DNA of 6,701 nt from assembly GCA_946886375.1 (NCBI GenBank), contig CAMPIL010000201.1, positions 1-6,701 on the forward strand. Direction: 5' to 3'. This DNA is from an uncultured Phycisphaerales bacterium. GTDB lineage: Bacteria > Planctomycetota > Phycisphaerae > Phycisphaerales > SM1A02. The notes under the pieces were generated by a model that saw nothing but the letters and a program-made list of their open reading frames with translations, was not told the origin of the DNA and made no database searches. The first letter of the stretch is position 1. Every line of letters begins with the position of its first letter. Positions 1 through 5,877 of this stretch are shown one piece after another. Made by a program: the position numbers and the translations under genes.

Positions 1-31
1 GCGGGAGCGTGACCGCACGCGCGCGATCCCC

Positions 32-1780
32 TTATCCCCCACTGCCTGCGATCACAGCGCGATGCGCCAACCAGCGTTCGATGCGTTTGATCGTTGAATC
101 CTTGCCGAGGATCGCGAGGGTTTCGAAGATTGCGGGGCTGACCGTGCCGCCGCTGACTGCGATGCGCAGCGGCTGGGCGACCTTGCCCAGGCCGCCCCCC
201 GTTCCCTTGCCGCCGGCATGTTGCTCCGCGTACTGCATCACCGCGGCCTCGATGTTGGCGACGGTCCACTCAGGCACTTCGCGCAGCGCAGGCAGCAACG
301 CTTCAAGATGAGCCGATCCGCTTGGCTCGCCCTTGGTCATCGCGTCCTGCACTGCCTTGGATTGCTCGTAGATGATCTCATCATCGCCAAGGATGAAGAA
401 GCGCGAACTCTTGATGGGGTCTTCCAGCGTCTTGGAGCGCGCGTGATTGGCGCGGGCCAGCATGTCGAACTGCTCAGCGGTGAGTGTGGCGATGAACTCT
501 GGATGATACTGCCGGCAATGCTCGCGGAACCGCTCAACGAACTCCTCCGCAGAGAGTTTCTGCAGCGCATCGAGATTGAACGCAAGCAGTTTCTCGCGAT
601 CGAACTTGGCGGGTGTCTTGACGATGCGGTCGAAGTCGAAACGATCGATGAGGAACTGCGCATCGAACTTCTCGATATCGCCTCCCGGACTCCAACCCAG
701 CAACGCGAGGTAATTCACCATCACCTCAGGCAGATAGCCGTGGCGGCGGAAGTCATCGACGTTGATCTCAGGCAGTTCGATCTGCAATGCGTCAGCGAGC
801 CGCTCAGCGTCATCCAGCGGCAGTTGATGATCGCTGTCGGAGAGCCACCATTGCCAGGTTTTTTCATCGATGACAGGAAGCCCGGGGATTGCAGTCTCCG
901 GACTTCGCGCATCGATGCCGGGCTTGAAAGGCGATGATGTCAAGCCTCGCTTCTTGACTGCGGCGCGCAGGGCCTTGTCCTTGTCGCGCTTGGACATCTT
1001 CGAGCCGTCGGGATTGGTGATGAGCGAGATGTGCGCGTACACGGGCCTGCGAAATCCCAGCGCATCCTGCAGCAGCACGTGCCGGGGCGTGTTGGAAAGA
1101 TGCTCCTGGGCGCGGATGACGTGCGTGACGCCCATGAGTTCATCATCGACCACCACTGCGAAGTTGTACATTGGATAACCGTCAGCCTTGCGAATGACGA
1201 AGTCATCGAGTTCGGATCGCTCGATGGTGACTTCGCCACGGATTTCATCGCGGAAAACGACGCGCTGAAGATCATCGGGAATCTTGAAGCGGACGACGTG
1301 CGGCTTGCCTTCCGCGAGGTGCTGCTGAATCTGCTGCGAAGACAGGTTCAGCGCAGCGCGGTCATAGCGGTAGTTTTTCTTCTGCTTCTGGGCTTCGCGG
1401 CGGACTACATCGAGTTCCGCGGGCGTTTCGAACGCGCGGTACGCCTTCCCTTGGGCGATGAGTTGATCGAAGCAGCGGTTGTAGATGTCCAACCGCTGAG
1501 ATTGAAAGTACGGACCGTGCTCGCCGCGCTCGCCGGTTTCATGCGGCGGGGCCGGGCCTTCATCCCACGTCATGCCGAGCCAGTTGAGGTCTTCGAGGAA
1601 GGCCATGCTGGCGGCGTCGGAAGATCGTTTGACGTCGGTGTCTTCGATGCGCAGCATGAACTTCCCGCCGCGCTTTCGGGCATAAGCCCAGCAGAACAGC
1701 GCGGTGCGCGCGCCGCCCACGTGAAGGTGGCCCGATGGGCTTGGAGCGAAACGAGTGCGCACGAGGCTTGGCGATGACAT
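32..1780 (-). CDS. gltX: Glutamyl-tRNA synthetase with large post-KMSKR insertion
   Basis: This cytoplasmic class I aminoacyl-tRNA synthetase charges tRNA-Glu with glutamate using ATP. The 582-residue protein opens with VRTRFAPSPSG and the HIGH-type motif HLHVG (residues 18-22). IEDTD follows at 45-49, the conserved YPMYNFAVVVDDELMGVTHVIR stretch lies at about 202-223, and the KMSKR loop is at 261-265. The usual C-terminal block GKVAQPLR...TVSPAIFETLAILGK lies at about 532-560. It is longer than the usual roughly 470-510 residues because about 80 residues (266-343) sit between KMSKR and the RRHGYLPEVMVNYLALLGW segment, which normally follows closely. The zinc-ligand cysteines of many bacterial GluRS (CxC after GKAYY and a later Cys) are missing: here the text reads GKAYRAFETPAEL and RYDRAAL, so this is probably a zinc-free form. 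The ATG at 1780 is the natural family start. It is the last gene of a lipoprotein-pssA-gltX operon, 21 bp after pssA, with only a weak GGA before the start. Whether it also charges tRNA-Gln cannot be told from here. Confidence 0.97.
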   Translation of the reverse strand: MSSPSLVRTRFAPSPSGHLHVGGARTALFCWAYARKRGGKFMLRIEDTDVKRSSDAASMAFLEDLNWLGMTWDEGPAPPHETGERGEHGPYFQSQRLDIYNRCFDQLIAQGKAYRAFETPAELDVVRREAQKQKKNYRYDRAALNLSSQQIQQHLAEGKPHVVRFKIPDDLQRVVFRDEIRGEVTIERSELDDFVIRKADGYPMYNFAVVVDDELMGVTHVIRAQEHLSNTPRHVLLQDALGFRRPVYAHISLITNPDGSKMSKRDKDKALRAAVKKRGLTSSPFKPGIDARSPETAIPGLPVIDEKTWQWWLSDSDHQLPLDDAERLADALQIELPEINVDDFRRHGYLPEVMVNYLALLGWSPGGDIEKFDAQFLIDRFDFDRIVKTPAKFDREKLLAFNLDALQKLSAEEFVERFREHCRQYHPEFIATLTAEQFDMLARANHARSKTLEDPIKSSRFFILGDDEIIYEQSKAVQDAMTKGEPSGSAHLEALLPALREVPEWTVANIEAAVMQYAEQHAGGKGTGGGLGKVAQPLRIAVSGGTVSPAIFETLAILGKDSTIKRIERWLAHRAVIAGSGG

Positions 1781-1801
1781 TGATCCAAGCGTATCGCGCG
1801 A

Positions 1802-2722
1802 TCAGCCGGAAGTCGAAACGGCAGGCGGCTTGCGGTGCTTGATGCGGTGCATGAGCAGTCGCACGGGGCCCGAGAGCGCGTACACGACAAACCCAAGCGC
1901 CAGCGTCGCCTGAAACCACGTGATCAGAAGCACCGAGATGATGACCAGCCGCACGACATAGGCGTAACTTCGTCTTCCTCGGAAATAGCGGTTGGCAAAG
2001 TGGATGTAGGGGATGGATGACACCATGCCGAACGCGCACAGGAGCAGCGCGAGCGGAATCACCAGCGTGGACCACTTGCCGATCTGCAACGCCGCGCCGG
2101 TGTCGGCGTAACTGACCATCAGGTGCTGGTGCAGCACGATGAGGCTGGCGACCGTTCCCGCCGCGCCGGGCGAAGGCAGGCCGCGAAACAAACTGTGATC
2201 GTTGGCCTTGTCGTTGCCGACCTCAACGTTGAAGCGCGCCAGACGCAACGCGGCGCAACTGACGTACACCGCTGCGGCACACCAGATGACCTTGCCGAAG
2301 AGGTCGGCGTCCGGGCCGATGACCAGGCCTTCGCTGGAAAGGTGATTGTGCACCAGTCGCAGCGTCATGAAGGCCGGCGCAACGCCAAAGGTGACCACAT
2401 CGGCCAGCGAATCGAGTTGGCCGCCGAGTTCGGACGTGGAGCGTGTCAGGCGCGCCAGAGTGCCGTCGATGGCGTCCAGAAACATGCCCAGAAAGACCAG
2501 CGCGCCGGCAAAGGTGAGCGGCGTCCACATCCAATCGTCCTTGAGCACGCGCACCCAGGGTTCGCGCGCTGCAAAGTGAATCGCAGCAAAACCGGCGATC
2601 AGATTGCCCAGCGTGCACAGCGTGGGAATGACCGACATCGGCGGCAGCGCGCGGCGGTGTCTTCGACGCAGGGACCACCGGCGTCTCAGCCTCGCTCGTG
2701 ATGGATCAATCATCTGCGTCAT
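1802..2722 (-). CDS. pssA: CDP-diacylglycerol--serine O-phosphatidyltransferase
   Basis: This integral membrane enzyme makes phosphatidylserine and CMP from CDP-diacylglycerol and serine, the committed step toward phosphatidylethanolamine. The 306-residue protein carries a perfect CDP-alcohol phosphatidyltransferase signature, DGxxAR-x8-GxxxDxxxD: D86, G87, A90, R91, G100, D104 and D108. Other PssA-type hallmarks are TLGNLIAGFAAIHFA (about 37-51), SLADVVTFGVAPA (105-117), AALRLARFN (157-165) and FRGLPSPGAAG (179-189). These favour PssA over the related PgsA. Hydrophobic segments lie at roughly 32-52, 67-83, 145-160, 190-205, 218-240 and 256-288. The N-terminus is very Arg-rich (residues 9-24), as is common in this family, and would face the cytoplasm. 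Its ATG overlaps the TGA of the upstream lipoprotein gene (ATGA, 2719-2722), so translation is probably coupled; a weak AAGGCGG lies just upstream. No phosphatidylserine decarboxylase gene, the usual partner, is in the window. Confidence 0.93.
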   Translation of the reverse strand: MTQMIDPSRARLRRRWSLRRRHRRALPPMSVIPTLCTLGNLIAGFAAIHFAAREPWVRVLKDDWMWTPLTFAGALVFLGMFLDAIDGTLARLTRSTSELGGQLDSLADVVTFGVAPAFMTLRLVHNHLSSEGLVIGPDADLFGKVIWCAAAVYVSCAALRLARFNVEVGNDKANDHSLFRGLPSPGAAGTVASLIVLHQHLMVSYADTGAALQIGKWSTLVIPLALLLCAFGMVSSIPYIHFANRYFRGRRSYAYVVRLVIISVLLITWFQATLALGFVVYALSGPVRLLMHRIKHRKPPAVSTSG

Positions 2723-3690
2723 CCGCCGCCTTGTGCGCTGGAGTTGGAAGCATGGTCAGGAATCGAACCGGGCACGAACAGTTCTGAGGGAATCTTAGGA
2801 ACAAATCCCAGCACGATCCGATTCGCAGGCGGATCCGGCAGCAGCAGCATTTCCCCAAGCGTGCGAGGCGCGGTGGCTTCGGGACCGATCATATCAATGG
2901 GGCCGGTGCGAGAGGGCCTGGGTTCGGCGGTTGCTGCGGTTTGCGGTTCATCATTTGCGGCGGGTGGTGCGTCCAACCCCGGCCAGTCGATTTGCGGCGA
3001 TTCACCAAGCAACAGATACGCATAGCCGGCTTGCAGTTGAAGGTCCAGCGCCATCGAGCCGAACGCCTGGCTCGCTGCGGTTTCATCTTCATCGCCAAGC
3101 AGGCGGCGCAGATCGCCAACCTGAGGCACGCGACGGCGCGGCAAAACCTCCAGATGCAGATATGGCCCATCCTCCATCTGCACGGTCCAGCATCGGATCA
3201 TCAACTGAAACTCACCGCGATCAAATCGCAGCACCTGGCCATCGATAGCGACGGCGCGGCCGGCTTCACTGACGGGCTGGGCCAGCAGCGACCGCCAAGT
3301 GTGAACCTGGCCGTGCCACTCGTTGGCGTCGTAAGCCGCACCGCCCATATCGAGGCTGAGCGCATCCATGTGCTCGACAGGCACTCGCACCAAACGAAAG
3401 CCATTGCGCTTGAGCCGGGCCAGCGTGTGCTCGTCGGCGGCGACGCCATCAGCGTGGCGGATGAGCGCTGCCAGCGCGCTGTCACCCTGGTCGCGGATTG
3501 CCCAGCGGCGAACTTCCAGACCGTTGTTCGTGCCGGTGAGCCGTTCGCGGATGGCGGCGGCGTTCACGGCTGCCTTTGCTGCGGTTGTGTTGGCGTTCTG
3601 CGCCGCAACCCCAGCTTGCGGGGCGGGCGCAGACGCGCAGCCCGGCAAAGCCAGAAACGACGCCAGCAACCCGATTGAGGCAATTCTCAT
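2719..3690 (-). CDS. Putative lipoprotein of unknown function
   Basis: I do not recognise this 323-residue protein. The N-terminus looks like a lipoprotein signal: Arg2, a hydrophobic core (residues 3-15), then LPGC with the acylated cysteine at 18. Proline at -2 is not the commonest choice. An Ala/Gln/Asn-rich linker follows (19-46). A probably folded region (about 50-235) contains ARLKRNGFRLVRVPVEHMDAL (91-111), an EWHGQVHTWRSLL stretch (124-136) and a beta-rich run, FQLMIRCWTVQMEDGPYLHLEVLPRR (161-186). A Pro/Ala/Thr-rich spacer (about 239-275) leads to a hydrophobic tail, LGEMLLLPDPP...RIVLGFVPKIP (278-301), and a Ser/Gly-rich end. The start is fixed: an in-frame TGA lies three codons upstream, and a later start would lose the signal peptide. 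There is no Shine-Dalgarno sequence. It leads the operon with pssA (4 bp overlap) and gltX. Coupling to pssA suggests an envelope role, but no function can be assigned. Confidence 0.85.
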   Translation of the reverse strand: MRIASIGLLASFLALPGCASAPAPQAGVAAQNANTTAAKAAVNAAAIRERLTGTNNGLEVRRWAIRDQGDSALAALIRHADGVAADEHTLARLKRNGFRLVRVPVEHMDALSLDMGGAAYDANEWHGQVHTWRSLLAQPVSEAGRAVAIDGQVLRFDRGEFQLMIRCWTVQMEDGPYLHLEVLPRRRVPQVGDLRRLLGDEDETAASQAFGSMALDLQLQAGYAYLLLGESPQIDWPGLDAPPAANDEPQTAATAEPRPSRTGPIDMIGPEATAPRTLGEMLLLPDPPANRIVLGFVPKIPSELFVPGSIPDHASNSSAQGGG

Positions 3691-3700
3691 GACTTGTCAT
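3689..3700. repeat. Short inverted repeat over the lipoprotein start
   Basis: ATGAC-TT-GTCAT is a perfect 5 bp inverted repeat with a 2 bp centre. It covers the start codon side of the lipoprotein gene and touches the -10-like box, the position expected of a repressor operator. It is short enough to be chance. Confidence 0.3.
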
Positions 3701-3704
3701 AATA
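3699..3704 (-). promoter_or_regulatory. -10-like box of the lipoprotein-pssA-gltX operon
   Basis: On the minus strand this reads TATTAT, five of six matches to TATAAT. Only eight bases separate it from the lipoprotein ATG, so transcription starting 6-8 bases downstream would begin at or next to the start codon and give a leaderless message. No good -35 box is found at 16-18 bp spacing (AACAAC is there), which lowers confidence. Confidence 0.4.
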
Positions 3705-3810
3705 CTGATCGCAAGCACAGCGTTGTTCTGTCGTGATTCTTGCACCAGGCGTGCCGCAACCATCGATTTCATCGGTTCAGACGGGCCACGGCGTTGTCAG
3801 GTCCTTCTCC

Positions 3811-3815
3811 GGAGG
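3811..3815 (+). promoter_or_regulatory. Shine-Dalgarno sequence of the alpha/beta hydrolase
   Basis: GGAGG lies nine bases before the ATG at 3825. It is the only strong Shine-Dalgarno sequence at any start in the window and supports this start codon over later in-frame ones. Confidence 0.75.
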
Positions 3816-3824
3816 CGGCTTTGA

Positions 3825-4796
3825 ATGGAACCCGTATCACACAATAATGATGCCGCGGATGCCAAGCCTCGCGGGGCTGGATGGTGGCGGCGCTGGAGGC
3901 GGATTGGCCTCTCCCTTGGAATTGTGCTGCTGTTGCTCTGGATCACCGGATGCATGGAACGCTACTTCTACTATCCAACGTCCGGCCCGACTCCCCCGCC
4001 GCGCCACCTCATTGGCGCCGAACGCGTGTGGTTCCGATCCTCCGACGGCACGCGACTGCTGGGCTGGTTCATACCGGCGCAGCAAACGACGCCCGGCGAC
4101 GAGAAGGCTCCGACCATTCTGCACGTTCACGGCAATGCGGGGAACATCGAATCGCATTATTGGTTCACCGAGTATCTGCCCGCAGCGGGCTTCAACGTGT
4201 TCGTCTTTGATTACCGCGGCTACGGCGAAAGCGAGGGCGCAGCGCGATCGCGCGGACCGTTGATCGCGGATACCCACGCTGCGCTGGATGCAGTGCTTGC
4301 CCGGCCGGACGTTGATCCGCAGCGCATCGGAATGTATGGGCAGTCGCTGGGCGGGACGATCGGATTGAACGTCATGGCACAGCGCACGGAGATCAATTCG
4401 GCGGTCATCGAATCGGCGTTTGTCAGTTGGCGGGAGATGGCGGCGTGCGCGCTGGGCGGAGATCAGGCGAATATCCTCTGTCGCGGACTTGCTGCGATGC
4501 TTATACCCGACACGCATCGAGCCGACGACGCAATTGCGACCGTGTACCGCCCGATGCTGCTGCTGCACGGCGACTCGGATTCCATCATTCCCGTGGATCA
4601 TTCGCGAACACTCGCTGAGAAATCCGAGGGCTGGGCCAGACTCGTTGAACTGCCCGGCGGCGATCACAACTCGCTGCGCGAATCGCATCCGGAAATCGAA
4701 GCGATGGTGATTCAGTTCTATCATGGCACACTTGCGACGACCGGGGCAGCGCCACTGCCGCCGCAGGACGCGACCGGGCCGATGCCTAGGCTGTGA
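3825..4796 (+). CDS. Membrane-anchored alpha/beta hydrolase (BEM46/YfhR-like)
   Basis: This is a serine hydrolase of the alpha/beta fold, 323 residues long; its substrate is unknown. A basic, Trp-rich start (WWRRWRR, 20-26) precedes one hydrophobic segment (27-42) that ends in WITGC, a possible lipobox with Cys43. The protein is therefore a lipoprotein or is anchored by the uncleaved segment, with the enzyme outside the cytoplasmic membrane. The YFYYP segment just after the cysteine is typical of this family. Catalytic features are all present: oxyanion-loop HGNAGN (102-107), DYRGYGES (129-136), nucleophile elbow GQSLGG with Ser174, acid Asp252 in HGDSDSIIP, and His281 in GGDHNS. BEM46/ABHD13/YfhR-like proteins are the closest group I recall. 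A clear GGAGG at 3811-3815, nine bases before the ATG, supports the start. It stands alone between a divergent and a convergent gene; its 3' end overlaps the LOG gene by 11 bp. Confidence 0.93.
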   Translation: MEPVSHNNDAADAKPRGAGWWRRWRRIGLSLGIVLLLLWITGCMERYFYYPTSGPTPPPRHLIGAERVWFRSSDGTRLLGWFIPAQQTTPGDEKAPTILHVHGNAGNIESHYWFTEYLPAAGFNVFVFDYRGYGESEGAARSRGPLIADTHAALDAVLARPDVDPQRIGMYGQSLGGTIGLNVMAQRTEINSAVIESAFVSWREMAACALGGDQANILCRGLAAMLIPDTHRADDAIATVYRPMLLLHGDSDSIIPVDHSRTLAEKSEGWARLVELPGGDHNSLRESHPEIEAMVIQFYHGTLATTGAAPLPPQDATGPMPRL

Positions 4797-5838
4797 TCTT
4801 CTGATCCGCCGGGGCGAAACTGTTGATCCGGTCGATCATGGCGCGGACGCGGCCGTGATGATGCCGCGTGTGCACGAAGGCCAATCGCGGAAGATCGCGA
4901 TGATCCTTCTCCACGTCGAACGGGCCGACCTGCTCAATGCGCCCTTCTTTTACCAGCCCGGCGAATTCTTCGTTCAACTGTTCGACCTGGGCGGCGGTGA
5001 GCCGATGCCGCAGGCGAATCACCAGCGTGTCGCGCACGTAGCGGCTGGAGTGGTACACGCGATAGAAGTTCAGCACGTGCTTGACCGCGTCGTCAATCGT
5101 GGGAGCGATGTAGTAGATGCCAGGGTCTTCCGGACTGATCCATCCGTTTTCAAGCAGGTTGGTGAGCACGTAATGCTCCCAATTCTTCCAGTACATGCCG
5201 CCTTTGCCTTCGAGCATGACGATCGGAATGATGTTCGACTTGCCGGTCTGCACGAGGGTGAGGCACTCGAACAGTTCATCCTGCGTGCCGAAGCCTCCGG
5301 GAAATATCGTCACGGCGTCGGCATGGGTCATGAACATGAGTTTGCGCGTGAAGAAGTAGCGGAAGTTGATGAGTTTGGCATCGCCTTCGATGACGGTGTT
5401 GGCGGTCGTTTCAAACGGAAGGCGAATGGAAAGACCGAAACTCGCTTCGCGCTGCGGACCTTCGTGCCCGGCCTTCATGATTCCATTGCCGGCGCCGGTG
5501 ATCGCCATCCAGCCCCACTCGGCCATCGCCAGGCTGTAATCGTGCGCGGCCAGGTAATCCGGATGGTTCGGAGGCGTGCGAGCAGACCCGAAGATCGTCA
5601 CCTTGGGAATGCCACGGTACTTGTTGAACACGCGGTAGGCGTAGCGCATTTCCTTCAGCGCGCTGTTGAGCAGTTTCAATTGTCCGGTGTCGTGGCCGTC
5701 GGGAATGAGTTTCAACGACGTTTGGATCAACTGCGTGATCAACTTGCCGTCAAAAGACTGCGGGTCGCCGCCCACCGATTGGATCAGCGCCTGCACGGCC
5801 GGAAGCGTCTCTTCATCGATCTCTATGGGCTTCTTCAT
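4786..5838 (-). CDS. Long-type LOG family Rossmann nucleotide-binding protein
   Basis: This 350-residue protein belongs to the LOG/TIGR00730-like 'lysine decarboxylase' superfamily. Studied members cleave nucleoside monophosphates to base and ribose 5-phosphate; none is known to me to be a true lysine decarboxylase. The Rossmann core starts at VTIFGSARTPP (80-90), with ITGAGNGIMKAGHEG (113-127), FFTRKLMFM (162-170, holding the conserved Arg165-Lys166) and the signature PGGFGTQDE (180-188), the LOG motif PGGxGTxxE with Glu188. It is much longer than plain LOG proteins (about 190 residues): about 78 residues precede the core and a C-terminal domain (about 255-350) holds YHSSRYVRDTLVIRL. Close relatives, as I recall, often carry the wrong label 'cytochrome d ubiquinol oxidase subunit II'. 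I chose the ATG at 5838; a TTG at 5877, directly after the upstream stop, would add 13 Pro/Ala/Ile-rich residues that look non-native. Neither start has a Shine-Dalgarno sequence. The exact substrate is unknown. Confidence 0.92.
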   Translation of the reverse strand: MKKPIEIDEETLPAVQALIQSVGGDPQSFDGKLITQLIQTSLKLIPDGHDTGQLKLLNSALKEMRYAYRVFNKYRGIPKVTIFGSARTPPNHPDYLAAHDYSLAMAEWGWMAITGAGNGIMKAGHEGPQREASFGLSIRLPFETTANTVIEGDAKLINFRYFFTRKLMFMTHADAVTIFPGGFGTQDELFECLTLVQTGKSNIIPIVMLEGKGGMYWKNWEHYVLTNLLENGWISPEDPGIYYIAPTIDDAVKHVLNFYRVYHSSRYVRDTLVIRLRHRLTAAQVEQLNEEFAGLVKEGRIEQVGPFDVEKDHRDLPRLAFVHTRHHHGRVRAMIDRINSFAPADQKITA

Positions 5839-5848
5839 GGGCGGCTGT

Positions 5849-5877
5849 ATTATCGCCGCGATCGCCCCCGGCGGCAA
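5849..5877 (-). promoter_or_regulatory. Sigma-70-like promoter candidate for the LOG gene
   Basis: On the minus strand, TTGCCG (5877-5872) and GATAAT (5854-5849) are separated by exactly 17 bases: four of six and five of six matches to the -35 and -10 consensus. The -10 box ends ten bases before the LOG ATG, so the transcript would have a leader of about 2-5 bases, which would explain the missing Shine-Dalgarno sequence. Co-transcription with the AsmA-like gene remains possible. Confidence 0.4.

Larger units (their letters stand above)
3691..3824. promoter_or_regulatory. Divergent intergenic region
   Basis: This is the only real intergenic stretch of the window. It separates the minus-strand lipoprotein-pssA-gltX operon from the plus-strand hydrolase, so it must carry at least the operon promoter. 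Visible elements are a -10-like box and an inverted repeat against the lipoprotein start, the hydrolase ribosome-binding site, and a short direct repeat, CATCGATT/CATCGGTT (3761-3768 and 3770-3777). For the hydrolase I see only a poor promoter (TTGCAC at 3740 with TCGATT 17 bases later). No small gene or RNA was evident. Confidence 0.6.

Noticed and set aside
7..20. Hairpin GCGTG-ACCG-CACGC just after the gltX stop, as a possible terminator.
   Set aside because: The stem is only 5 bp and no T-tract follows on the minus strand, so it does not qualify as an intrinsic terminator.
1031..1777. Long plus-strand frames opposite gltX (also 218-937).
   Set aside because: They are antisense shadows of a confident GluRS gene, with no recognisable motif and no ribosome-binding site that I could see.
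1793..1802. Palindrome ATCGCGCGAT in the pssA-gltX gap.
   Set aside because: It has no loop and is made of locally common GC-rich words. Nothing links it to a promoter or known operator.
2941..3678. A 245-codon plus-strand frame opposite the unknown lipoprotein gene.
   Set aside because: The minus-strand reading has a signal peptide, a lipobox and an exact overlap with pssA. The plus-strand product looks like shadow translation and has no such signs.
3837..4724. A 295-codon minus-strand frame opposite the hydrolase.
   Set aside because: The plus-strand gene has a full catalytic triad and a strong Shine-Dalgarno sequence; the opposite frame has neither.
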